64,000 nt of DNA from Amorphophallus konjac (lineage: Eukaryota > Streptophyta > Magnoliopsida > Alismatales > Araceae), in NCBI GenBank assembly GCA_022559845.1, contig CM040118.1, positions 158,058,331 through 158,122,330 on the forward strand, written 5' to 3'. Position numbers and translations under genes: made by a program. Every line of letters begins with the position of its first letter. Position 1 is the first letter of the stretch. Under the pieces are notes generated by a model. That model was not told the DNA's origin. It made no database searches and was given only the letters and a program-made list of their open reading frames with translations. Shown here piece by piece: positions 1 through 9,590 of this stretch.

Positions 1-269
1 GATGATGGTTTTAATGATGGCTTTGATGATTGGTTGTTGATGTGAGTTAATCAAAGGTTCAGTCATCTTGCTGCTCAGTTTAGATTAACATATTTGATGT
101 TCAGTCTTGTTACATGTTAAACTGATGCATAAAGCATTCATTGCTGTGGTTTTGATGATTGATATTGTATTTTGATGATAGCAATGATATAGTGTTTTCA
201 TGACATTGTGCCTTGATGATTGCATCATGACTGTGACTGGTACAACTGATATATTGTTTATGTTAGACT

Positions 270-720
270 TATGTTATGTGCATAGTCTATACAGTGCATC
301 GTGGGGTTTATGCCCTAAGTCTATTCACTGCACATGCATCATTCGTCCAAGTCCATACATTGGACTGTAGTGTGCATTTGGCGAACACATCGCAAGTCTA
401 GACATTGCACTGTAGCATGCATTTCCTTAAAGTCTATACATCGGACTGGTTTGCATTGGCTAAGTATATACAACGTCAGCTCATGCCTTGTCTTAGACAA
501 AGTCTATACAATGGATTTGGGTCTCCAAGTCTATACAGCCTTTTGCTTCGCCAAAGTCTGTACATTGGTCTGCATAGGCTAAGTGTTTACATTGTCAAGT
601 ACAATCATGCATTGGTCATGTAGTCTGTACAGCGTGAAGTCTATACTTTGGCACTGTAGCTTACTCGTGCAAGTCTATATCTTGGACTGTTCTTCATGTC
701 TGTACATCAGATTGTACATC
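270..720. repeat. Degenerate AAGTCTATACA repeat cluster
   Basis: The core AGTCTATACA or close variants (AGTCCATACA, AGTCTGTACA, AAGTATATACA) recur about every 25-50 bp, often followed by TTGGACTGT or similar. Further copies appear near 1690 and 1940. It lies in the presumed U3 of the Copia-like LTR. Short open frames across it are by-products of the repetition. Confidence 0.6.
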
Positions 721-779
721 ATCTTCGTGCTGTTTCTGTACTTGAGTTTTCGTGTTGTTTCCCCTCACTAACACAAAAA

Positions 780-1660
780 GATCTCGTGTTGTATGAGCAT
801 ACAACACTTCGTGTTGATTTCCATGCGTGACAGGAAAGCTTGTATGAGGTTAGACTTCGTGTCGTTTCCCTTGTCTTCATCTTCGTGTTGTTTTAGTGTC
901 TACGTCTCCGTGTTGTTTTTATGTTTCTGTCTGAGTGTTGGTCTTTCGTTTTTGACTTAGTGTCTTTCTCGCCTTGACCACACTTCGTGTCGATTCTTGG
1001 TTTTCTACACCCCGTGTCATTTCACCTCGTGCTGTTCTCACTGTCGTCGTGTTGTTTTCACCGCGTGTCGATTATTGTTTTTCACTTAGTGTTGTTTTCA
1101 CTTCGTGTCAACTTCACTTCGTGTCGTCTCTTTGTATTTCGTCTTCATGTTGTCTTCACCCCGTGTCGATTTCAATTTCGACTTCGTGTCGTGTTTTCCA
1201 CACCACGTGTCATTGTCCCTTTAGTAACCTCACCTCGTGTCGGTTACTGTTGTCTCCATGTCTACGTGTCGTTTTCGTGTCATGTTTCCACACTTCGTGT
1301 CGTTCATGTTTCGTAACCACACTTCGTGTTGGTTACTGTCGTTCTTGTGACTTTGTGTCGTGTCTCCCAGACTTCGTGTCATTTTCACTCCGTGTCAACT
1401 TCGTCTTAAGTGTTGTTTTCATCTTCGTGTCGTTTTTTACTCCGTGTCGTCTTTGTTCCACTGCGTGCAGAACATTGCAGCACTTCGTGTTGCTTTCTGT
1501 GCCACCACCTTGTGTCTTTCGTTTGTTGAAACCATACTTCATGATTGGTTTCTGTCTTGTCATCGTATGTACCTCGTGTCGTTTCCTTATTCTGTCTTCG
1601 TGTTGTCTCCGTGTTGTTGCCGTTTGTTAGCTCGTGTTGTTTCGTTCTAACCTCGTCCAG
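780..1660. repeat. Degenerate CTTCGTGTCGTTTT repeat array
   Basis: Dozens of copies of a core TTCGTGT(C/T)G(T/A) are spaced roughly 12-25 bp apart, with pyrimidine-rich spacers, over about 0.9 kb. The array ends about 220 bp upstream of the TATA box at 1883. Its place in the presumed U3 suggests expanded promoter-proximal repeats. Open frames on both strands (for example 974-1630) come from the low complexity. Confidence 0.7.
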
Positions 1661-1882
1661 GTTTCTTCTAAAACGCTGTTCTTCTGATAAGTCTATACAG
1701 AGTTGTTCTTTAAACTGATGACTTATCCGATACCCTGTTTTACAGGTGCTTTGATCGTGATGCTTAAGGAGGGCACGTGATCCGAGGCTGGAATAAAGCC
1801 TGCTGAAAGACTGCCACGTGGTCTGAATTCTTAGGGCTGGAAATGTGGAGGTCACACGTCGTGGCTGATGCTGCTGCTGCTG

Positions 1883-1893
1883 CTATATATATG
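1883..1893 (+). promoter_or_regulatory. TATA box of the Copia-like LTR
   Basis: CTATATATATG stands upstream of a purine-rich (AGAAGAAGA) leader at 1965-2100. This fits an LTR core promoter with transcription to the right. No start-site data are available. Confidence 0.45.
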
Positions 1894-2254
1894 AGACCTT
1901 CATCCACAGATGAAGTCGATCGAGTTGGCGAGAAGAAAACTCTATACAGAGAGCCACGATCCAGACAGAGAAGAAGAAAAAGAAAAGAAGAAGAGAAAGA
2001 TAGTGAGAAAGAGAAAGAAAGAGAGATTGAGTAAGAGATCGAGATAGCAGAGTGTGAAGAGAAGAAGAGGAAGAAGAATAGAGAAGAAGAGAGAGATAGA
2101 GTGATAGAAGCTTCAACAGAAGATCTGTTCTTGCTGAACCGTGCATCAAATCCAGGCCAGCCAGCTCCTGCGAGAGCCACATTTGTTTTTATCTTTTCAG
2201 CCTTCTGTTGCTGGTTTCGTTTTTGTTTTTATCCATTTACTGTAACTCCGATCC

Positions 2255-2885
2255 TCTGTAGAGAGGTCGGGGTTCCTCCTGTGGGTTCAGGAGAAGGGAG
2301 ACTTTGTGTCTTCGGTTTGCAAGTAGCTGGGTGCTACTTGTGGTTGGTACCCTCCCGTGTGGAGGAAGAGAGACTTGCGTCTCTGGTTGCCTTTGACAGG
2401 GTGTCATCGGTTGTTTCCCTCCGGGTTGGAGGAAGGGTGATTTATCTCCGATTGTGCTTCCCTCTGGGGTTCAGAGGAAGAGAGACTTGGGTCTCTAGGT
2501 TCCCCTCCGGGTTGGAGGAAGGGAGGCTTGTTCCTCTGGCTCTGGGCTTGTGAGTAGCAAGCCCGGTGGTTCCCTCCGTGTGTGGAGGAAGAGAGACCGT
2601 GTGTCTCTGGTTTCCAAGTGGCTGGAGTCACTTGTGGGTTCCTCCTGTTTGTTCAGGAGAAGGGAGATTGCTATCTCCGGTTGCAAGTAGCTGGGTGCTA
2701 CTTGTTGATTCCCTCCGGTTTGGAGGAAGGGAGACTTGTCTCCGGTTCTGGGCTTGTGGATTCAAGTCCAGGGGTTCCCTCCAGGTCTGGAGGAAGAGAG
2801 ACCTTGTGTCTCTGGTTTGCTAGTGACTGGTGTCACTAGTGGTTCCCTCCGGTTGGGAGGAAGAGGGGAGGTTGTTCCCCTGGTC
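2255..2885 (+). repeat. Array of small inverted repeats in the LTR leader
   Basis: Units of roughly 50-70 bp repeat about ten times. Each is built from tiny palindromes: CCTCC...GGAGG, GAGAC...GTCTC and AGTAGC...GCTACT. Loop sequences vary while stem sequences are kept. The array lies downstream of the TATA box, so it would be transcribed into R/U5. Confidence 0.6.
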
Positions 2886-3275
2886 AAGCTGTTTGGCAGC
2901 GTTTGTTGCAGACTGAGTCTGCTGTTTCTAGCGTGAGCTAGTGGAAGCCACACTCGGTTTGAGTGTGGGGTGGATGTAGGTCTGGAGGACCGAACCACCT
3001 AAAAACCCCTTGTGCATTGTGGTTTGATTTGTTCATTTGTGCTTCCGCTAGATGAATGCATAGGGGCACTCCATGTGTTTGCTAACTGGTAGAACTGAAT
3101 AGTTGATTAGCTTTCAGATTTGGTAAATCTGTCTAGTTAGCATCATAGTTCTAGTTTGGGTGAAATTTTATATTGAGTGAAAGTCTTGTTAGTATTCTAG
3201 TTTTAAATTGGGTGAAAGTTTTTTAAAGGGTTATATTCATTCACCCCCCCTCTGAATACTGCATCGAACCCAACA

Positions 3276-4684
3276 CACTTTTCTTCGCGGTCTAAAGGAG
3301 TGTTCTCTTCATGACGTCTTCACTCCTTTGACGTCTTCTTTGTTTGACCTCAGCTCAAGGAGCGGTTGGCACCACCACACGTGCTGAGGAGGTCGTCCTG
3401 GAGACGGGAGACATAGGGTCTTCTGTCATAGCCACGGCAGGGGCGACCAAAACAGTTGAAGCCACAGGGGAGAGTCTCCCCGCTGTTGAGGAGGATGTCA
3501 GACTCCCTTCTCCCACACCTGCCAGTGAGGCTGAGGGTGAGCCAAGTGACTGCCATCCTTCTGACTCTTCTTTCTTATTGATCTTTTTGCTCCGCCTTAT
3601 GTATATGTTTGTTGTAGCGGCAGGAGTGGTTAGCACAGTGGTTGAGACGCCTACCGTGGATGTTCCTTCACAGCCCGAAGGACATAAGACTGCGCTAAAG
3701 AAAGGTGCTATCCCATGGCGGCGTGTAATCACCCGCTCGGCGGCCCGACAGGCAACAGAGGAAGCGGGCCAACCCGACATCAGCATAGATCTTTCCTCCA
3801 GTAGCTCTGCCACCCCTTTTGACGAAGAAATTAACTATTATTATTCAGAAGGTGACGAACGAGCACCTGCGGCAGCCATCAAAGGGGTAGCGACACCCCT
3901 CATACCGTTGAGTGGTCCTTTGATCTTTAGTCTTCTGAGGTTACCGGTGACATCATCTGAGGGAATGTTGCCGGAGGAATTCGCCGGGCTAGACATGGTG
4001 GTGGAGATAACCCCTCCTTTTGTTGCTTCATCTGCAGAGTTAGATTCTTCCATACAGGCACTTGAAGAGATGGATGTTGCGGCCATAGTAAGTTCTGCCT
4101 GCCCCTCTGCAGAGCCGCATATCTTTTCATTCTTTTCTGCCATCTTGGTGCTTACTGAAATCTTACTCCAGGAGCCTGACGCAGCCAATCACCCTCTGGT
4201 ATCATCTTCTGATGCTATCGTGGTTTCGTCGGAGGCTTTGGATATGCTACCACTGGCCACCGTGTCTTCTTCAGAGACAGTTACCATACTTCGCCCTGTG
4301 CCAGTAAGAATACACGCAGCCGCCGAAGTATCATCAATGGAGCCGAGCCCGCTGGGAGAGAGTCTCACCCCGGTGCCAGTAATAGAATTGAGAGCTGAAG
4401 CTGACCCGTCAAGGGGTTCTGCCTTTGTCCCAGCGGCCATAATGACTATTGCGCCTGACCCTACAGCTCCATCCGTGCCAGAAATAGAGTTGGAAACTCC
4501 GCCTCTTCCAGCACCTGTAGAAGAGAGTTCTTCAAGGAGCCCGACGGAGCAAGAGCATGCTGCCGTGGTACCTGCTACTTCGGCTCTGGTAGCCATTCCA
4601 TCTTCTTCTTCCGAACCAGATATTGGCTTATGGGCTTCTATAGACAGGGAGGTGACCTTTGAGGTGGCTCCGACAGCCTCCCTG
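3276..4684. mobile_element. Tat-A element, left fragment
   Basis: This is host sequence for Element B. It resumes at 11938, directly after B's right target duplication, and continues to 15088, then from 18660 to 19018. Its content (antisense PMD-type ORF tail, then tandem repeats, then ~120-bp repeats with a GCGCCCTTTCGGG motif) runs in the same order as in Tat-B at 28400-31980. Both therefore belong to related Tat elements whose gag-pol is read on the minus strand. The left boundary with the Copia-like LTR is at about 3275. The PMD domain itself is missing on this side. Confidence 0.65.
3353..4684 (+). pseudogene. Antisense PMD-associated ORF of Tat-A, middle part, broken by Element B
   Basis: Acidic, Ser/Pro/Val/Glu-rich low-complexity protein, homologous in layout to the C-terminal half of the Tat-B ORF at 28440-29749. 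Shared points include an LPSPTP stretch followed by an intron, and a segment starting IW/LWAS-(I/V)D-(R/S) just before the break. The ATG at 3344 is not the start: TTTGACCTCAG at 3343-3352 looks like an intron acceptor. The frame reads through two likely introns, 3536-3619 (GTGAGC...TGTAG) and 4088-4171 (GTAAGT...TCCAG). The frame is cut at 4684 by Element B and resumes in phase at 11938 after the CCCTG duplication. Function unknown. The PMD region that should precede it is absent. Confidence 0.6.
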
Positions 4685-7091
4685 TGATCGAGGCATCACC
4701 CGTGACTCCCTTTGGCTCGGGTCTTCCTCACACTCCGGCACCATTTGAGTTCGGGCCTCTCTCCATAAAGGTCCAATTATCCTTTTTGTGCTTTCTATTT
4801 GAGTCATTTGATGTAATTTTTATTTTCTTGAGTCATATCCCTAGGTCTTGTGTTTATTTTCCTAAGTTTGAGTGTCATTATGTTGTTTAGTTAGCTATTG
4901 GGCCCATTTCATTGGGCTTGGCCCAAGAGCCCCCCCCTACCCCCTCGATTATTTGTCATTGAGTCTTTTGTCAGGGTCTTATTGTAAAATGTGGGTTGCC
5001 TATATATAGGGCCCCATTCCCTTCATTTGGAACTAATGAATGAATGAATCAATACAAAGATTTCCAATTGAGTGTTCAACTTAGTTCTAATGGAGTGATT
5101 CCACTATTGGGTGAGAAGCCCTAGGGGAGAGATTCCCCACCCCACCTCCCTCTCTCTCTCTCTCCCTCTTTCTCTCTCCTTGGTTCGCCCCTCCCTCTCT
5201 CTCCTCCACTTCCCAACCACCTCCACCCTCCCACCTACCCCATTAAAGCCCCTCCACTTCCCACCACCCTCTTTACTCCTCCCACCTAGTTCCAAGGGTG
5301 AACCCTCCAATCACCACTCCACCCTCCAACCCCCAACCACCCCACCTCTTTCCAATACCCCTTTCCTTCTTCCCAATGCAACCTTCCACCTCCCAAGGCC
5401 CATTCCAAATTTGAAAACCCTTCCCTTTATGGGCTTTGGCCGCCCCTCCCTCCTCCCCTTGGATTAGGTTCGCCCCTCTCCTTCCCTCCACCCTCCTCCA
5501 CCCACTTCACCCTCCACCCTCCACTCACCCTTCCCGTTGGCTGAACCAGAACACCCCCTTGCGCCACCCCCTTCTCCAGCCCCTCCACTACCCTTAGCCA
5601 CCCTCCACAACTCCCCTCCATCTCCATCCACCCCTCAACCATCTCCCCTTAACCATATGCCTCCTTCTCCTTCTTCTTCCCTAGTCATTGGAAGCTAGAC
5701 CTAGGTTGCTGCTTGTAGTCCAGAGGTTGCAGGTGAACCAGTAACTTGCAGCGGCCACCATGACTTCCTCCGGACGAGTTTAAAGACCCAAGAGCTATCG
5801 TTGGAAGTGTCTACCGGTCTCCTTCGCAACGGCGGTGATTTCGTCCCCATCCGAGCTTTGAGCTGCCCGGGAGATCCGTTCCCCCACCACTGCATAGTTT
5901 TACCCCTGCTGAAGACCTGAACCTGAGTAGAAGCTCTGCCACGACAAACCTAAGAAGAATCAGTTAGAGAGCTCTTCTGTAAAGTTCTTCATCGCCCTGT
6001 CTACTTTCAGAATCAAGAAACAAAACTTCAATCGGCGATCGTGATCCAGAGTTATCATTTTTCTCCCTCAACTACGCGGTTCTGCTACCCACAGTCTGAA
6101 CCGACCGGTCATCATTATTCAGAGTTCCCTGATCTTCTCCGGCATCGTTTGGCTTCGCCGTCAGTTTTTCTACGAAGAAGACTCGACCACGATTCCAACG
6201 ACTCTGACGGTGCTTGATTCTGAGTTCGGGATCTGTCGAGGCATCCTCTGCAACCTACTGTTGGAAACCAGGAGCTGCTAGTCTGAGAGTCTGCCTCCCT
6301 GTTCGGGCCTCCACCCAGACCAGCACCGGCGACAGAAGAAATTAACAAAATTTGGACGACTTTCCGTGCCTCCTAAGAAGATTTCCCAGGTGGTTTCGCC
6401 CCCAACAAAATTCGGTAGCAGCTGCAGCAGTCAACTCTTCAATCACCTGTCAGCACCCACAGAACCGGGCAGAATCGGCAACCTCCCGTCTTCGGTGTTC
6501 CATTCTCCAATTCCCCTCCCCGCTTGGCCGGCTGAAGGCCCCTCCCTGCGTGGAGGTAGATTTGGCTATAATATCCATTAACCCCCACCCCAAGGTCTCC
6601 CTCCTGCGAGAGGAGTAGTGTTGTAATTGGATTGAGCAGGTCAAGCTACACCACCGCGGCGTGTGGGGATCCACTCGCCTCCCCGCTCGCCCTCGTCTCC
6701 GAGCGGGACCGGTTTCTTCAAACCGGTCGAGTAAGTGCTCAAACCTCACTCCCTTTAGTGCTTCTCTTTCAATATTAGTTCTTAGTTCCGCTGGCCGTGA
6801 GACTGATAGCTTGATCCTCAAGCCCCGTTGTCTTGAGTGATCACCGTGGGAAGAGAGTAACCGATGCCATTGGCACTTTGTCGGCCCCATTGAATTGGGC
6901 ATCCACATCCATTGGGAATCAAATCTTGGCCTTGCTGGCCCTCTACCAGCAAGGGTCCAACCCCTCAACCTCACCTTGGCATTGCCAAGTTACCCCGGGA
7001 CTTGGGTGAGCGACGGGAGAGCGGTGGCCCAAATTGGCCCTTTTGATTGAGAATGTGCTTGCTTGTCTAAGTCCTAGGGTGTATCACATCA
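4685..7091 (+). repeat. Element B 5' LTR
   Basis: Length 2407 bp, TGAT...ATCA. The TATA box is near 5000. A strongly pyrimidine-rich block with CCTCCAC-type words covers about 5140-5650. The LTR ends GTGTATCACATCA just before the primer site. Short ORFs inside it are not supported as genes. Confidence 0.9.
5000..5009 (+). promoter_or_regulatory. Element B LTR TATA box
   Basis: CCTATATATAGGGCCCC occurs at the same place in the right LTR (9840-9850) and in Element E (19325-19335). Conservation in three copies supports a core promoter. Transcription would run to the right through the ATGAATGAATG-containing leader. Confidence 0.7.
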
Positions 7092-7093
7092 AT

Positions 7094-7105
7094 TGGTATC
7101 AGAGC
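7094..7105 (+). other. Primer-binding site, initiator tRNA-Met
   Basis: TGGTATCAGAGC starts two bases after the 5' LTR end. It matches the complement of the 3' end of plant initiator tRNA-Met, the usual primer for chromoviruses and many Copia elements. Confidence 0.9.
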
Positions 7106-7211
7106 AAGTCATTGACTTGTCTCTACAAGTCAAGTCCTAGGTCATGCTTGCATTCTTGTCTGAACCGTGCTTTGTCAAACCCATCATTGTTAACATTGAG
7201 TCTTGGGTCAC

Positions 7212-9590
7212 ATGGCCCCTCTCCCATTCATATCCCATGCATGCTTACCTAATGGAGAGCCCGTAGAAATTGATTTCATTGACCTAGAATCTGAAAATTG
7301 GGTGTCCCCCGATATCATTACCTCTCTTTGTAGGACCGGAGAAATTGTGCGCAATGGTGACCAAGTCTTTATTGAATTCCATAAATGGTTCGGGAAAACT
7401 AAGTATTTGGATGGGGCTTGGTGTCAAAAGGGAACATTGGCGGGTCCATGTATAATCCTAGGTAAGAAATGGTTAGATGAAAGGAATGCTGACATCGACC
7501 CAACACGTCGGAATTGCCTAGTGCATCTGCCACACCTTTCGGGAACCTTTAAATTCAACAACCTTGTATTCTTCCACCCGCGGGAATCCCGCCCTTGTTC
7601 ACCACCCCGGGTGCACCATACTCCGGCCATCATCACCCTACCATCAAAGAACCTTCCCACTCCATTAGCTTTGGAAGAAGTAGTCCACCCACTTTACCAC
7701 ATGAAGACAAATACCTCTCGGGAATCTATCCCCTCCATGGAGAGCACCCATGTCCCAATTGAAGAGGAAGCCTCGCACGAGGATCTTCACCCTCCACCAC
7801 CCCCTCTAGATAAGGTCGAATTCATCTTGGAAGAGTCCCGTATTAGTTGGCTAAAGAAGAGCCCAATAAGAGAGATCACGGCCCACGATTGCCTTCCCAT
7901 AAAGGAAAACCTTCCCATAGTGCACATCTCCTCCTATCACACCATAATCCAAACATCCTACCAAGTGGAAACCTTAGAGGACCTTCTCAAGGTCTTAGCT
8001 TGGCAATATGAGTTGACCGGCTTGTTGACCCCTATGGCTCACCAATCTAGGAGCCTTGACCTCCTACACCTTTGTGTCGGGTCTATCACCTCGGTTTGCT
8101 CCATTGGTTGCTACACTAGCGACCTCCTTCTATTCCTCCCCACACCTGATGAGCCCAACCTTCTCCTCAATTTGGAGCTTCTTATATCGGGTGGAAAGTC
8201 AAGCCCTCCCCTCATGGCCGACCCACTCAAAAAGAACTTCGACCCAATTATCTCATTAGAGGAGGATGACCCACCACCACTTGAGGATCTTGAGGATATA
8301 GGGCCCCTCCCCCTCGATAATCCTTTTTATGATCCCTTCCAATGGGGGTCAAAGAAACCATGGGACCCAACCACCTTATCCACCACCCACCTTTCCCTAT
8401 CCCAACCAACCATGTTTGACCAAATCCACCCCATCCTAGACCCCGGTTACACATTGGGAGCCATGACCTTGGACCACATATCCCTAGGTAATAAGGTTGT
8501 GCCCCACCCCATGATGACCACCTTCTTAGATCCATTCGATCCTTTCCAATGGGAGTTCAAAGGTTGTCCCACACCTATACACATGGAAGTCACTTTTGGA
8601 AAAAGTATGCATGTGTCTAGGCTTTCCACACCCCTTGGCATGAACACTATGTTGGGTCCATTCATTCATATCACCCACATGTCAAGTAGAAAGCATGAGT
8701 GGTCCAAATTCGGATGTAGTGGTCCACCTTCACTCATCAAGAGTTGTAGGCATGATAGGAGTATTCATGGATGTCCGGGTCCCCCAGCATTTGTCACCCC
8801 CATGCATGATCGGATCACCTATGGATGCCCCGGTCCTCCCCATTCCATCAAAGTCTTCTTGGCGTCAAAGCATGATTGGTCTACTTTTGGTTGCCCAGGT
8901 CCACCCATCACCCTTAGAATGTCAACATTCACAAAATTGCATGAAAGCCTTTGTAAGCACATAAGCAAAAAGAATGAGGCTTATAAGAGGCGGGTTGACT
9001 CTCATCGGCGTCACCAAGAATTCCATGAGGGTGACTTTGTGATGGTAAGGACGGAGAGGCTCTCCCTGGGAGCCACCTCCAAATTGAGGCCACGTGGGGC
9101 TGGTCCCTTCCAGGTCCTGAGGCGCATTGGTGCAAATGCCTATGAGTTAGATCTCCCAGAGGAATATGGGGTAAGTCCCACATTCAATGTCACCGACTTA
9201 GTGCCATATAAGGGACCCACGGTGGTACCCAGTGAGGAGATTGAGCATATTCCTTCCCTTGAGAGAGCACTCACCTGTGAGGAGAGACCACCAGCCAAGA
9301 GAGCCCAGCGTGAACGCATAGAACAAATATTGGATGAACAAGTCACTACCACTCGGAGCAAGGTATACGAGCGCTATCTCGTCAGGTGGAAGGATCGGCC
9401 TCCTTCGGAGGATTCATGGGTGAGTCGGGAGGATCTCCAGCAGTTCGAACCCGACCTTCTCGAGCAGTACTACAGCCGGATGGACCCCTACTCGATGGAG
9501 TCAAGCTCTTCGCAGCCCAGGGGATTTGATGGAGGCATCACCCGTGACTCCCTTTGGCTTGGGTCTTCCTCACACTCCGACACCATTTGA
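7212..9590 (+). CDS. Chromodomain-tailed ORF of Element B (no catalytic core)
   Basis: An open frame of 792 codons from ATG 7212; the frame extends to a TTG at 7203, but ATG 7212 is the sensible start. Residues 1-~140 form a compact domain I do not recognise (FIDLESENWVSPDII; FHKWFGKTKYLDG). Next comes a Pro-rich middle with FYDPF(Q/D) repeats and a segment shared with Element C (LEDLLKVL...GSITSV). Four HD-x4-GCPGPP-type repeats follow (about 500-570), then a basic stretch. After that is an integrase C-terminal GPY/F-like module (about 620-665, GAGPFQVLRRIGANAYELDL) and a chromodomain (about 710-760, RYLVRWKDRPPSEDSWV). No D-D-E, YxDD or D-T/S-G motif is present. The last ~20 codons lie inside the 3' LTR. 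The protein could tether a borrowed integration complex to chromatin; that is inference. The frame is intact although the LTRs have diverged. Confidence 0.8.
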   Translation: MAPLPFISHACLPNGEPVEIDFIDLESENWVSPDIITSLCRTGEIVRNGDQVFIEFHKWFGKTKYLDGAWCQKGTLAGPCIILGKKWLDERNADIDPTRRNCLVHLPHLSGTFKFNNLVFFHPRESRPCSPPRVHHTPAIITLPSKNLPTPLALEEVVHPLYHMKTNTSRESIPSMESTHVPIEEEASHEDLHPPPPPLDKVEFILEESRISWLKKSPIREITAHDCLPIKENLPIVHISSYHTIIQTSYQVETLEDLLKVLAWQYELTGLLTPMAHQSRSLDLLHLCVGSITSVCSIGCYTSDLLLFLPTPDEPNLLLNLELLISGGKSSPPLMADPLKKNFDPIISLEEDDPPPLEDLEDIGPLPLDNPFYDPFQWGSKKPWDPTTLSTTHLSLSQPTMFDQIHPILDPGYTLGAMTLDHISLGNKVVPHPMMTTFLDPFDPFQWEFKGCPTPIHMEVTFGKSMHVSRLSTPLGMNTMLGPFIHITHMSSRKHEWSKFGCSGPPSLIKSCRHDRSIHGCPGPPAFVTPMHDRITYGCPGPPHSIKVFLASKHDWSTFGCPGPPITLRMSTFTKLHESLCKHISKKNEAYKRRVDSHRRHQEFHEGDFVMVRTERLSLGATSKLRPRGAGPFQVLRRIGANAYELDLPEEYGVSPTFNVTDLVPYKGPTVVPSEEIEHIPSLERALTCEERPPAKRAQRERIEQILDEQVTTTRSKVYERYLVRWKDRPPSEDSWVSREDLQQFEPDLLEQYYSRMDPYSMESSSSQPRGFDGGITRDSLWLGSSSHSDTI
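9519..9526 (+). other. Element B polypurine tract inside the ORF
   Basis: AGGGGATT stands directly before the TGATGG start of the 3' LTR. It is read in frame as part of the ORF, so the plus-strand primer is also coding sequence. The tract is short and assigned mainly by position. Confidence 0.5.

Larger units (their letters stand above)
1..3275 (+). mobile_element. Right part of a probable Copia-type long LTR
   Basis: No coding region is supported here. The right end, near 3240-3275, has a C-run followed by TCTGAATACT and finishes in CCAACA. This resembles the 3' end of plant Copia (SIRE/Maximus-like) LTRs. A TATA box lies at 1883-1893. The sequence before the TATA box holds two arrays of short degenerate repeats and the sequence after it holds an array of short inverted repeats; these are listed separately. 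No primer-binding site follows the end, so this is a 3' LTR, a solo LTR or a truncated copy. The left border could not be found. The flank to the right is Tat-A sequence. The Copia assignment rests only on the terminal sequence style and could be wrong. Confidence 0.5.

Noticed and set aside
974..1630. 218-codon plus-strand ORF rich in Cys/Ser/Val
   Set aside because: It lies wholly in the CTTCGTGTCG repeat array; other frames and the minus strand are open too, and no domain is visible.
3344..4687. Independent 447-residue host gene
   Set aside because: It has no true start, reads through two introns and ends only because Element B begins; its homologue is part of the Tat-B antisense gene.
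5104..5642. Pro-rich ORFs in the pyrimidine-rich block of the B LTR (also 9945-10483)
   Set aside because: Low-complexity CCTCCAC sequence, both strands open, inside U5/R.
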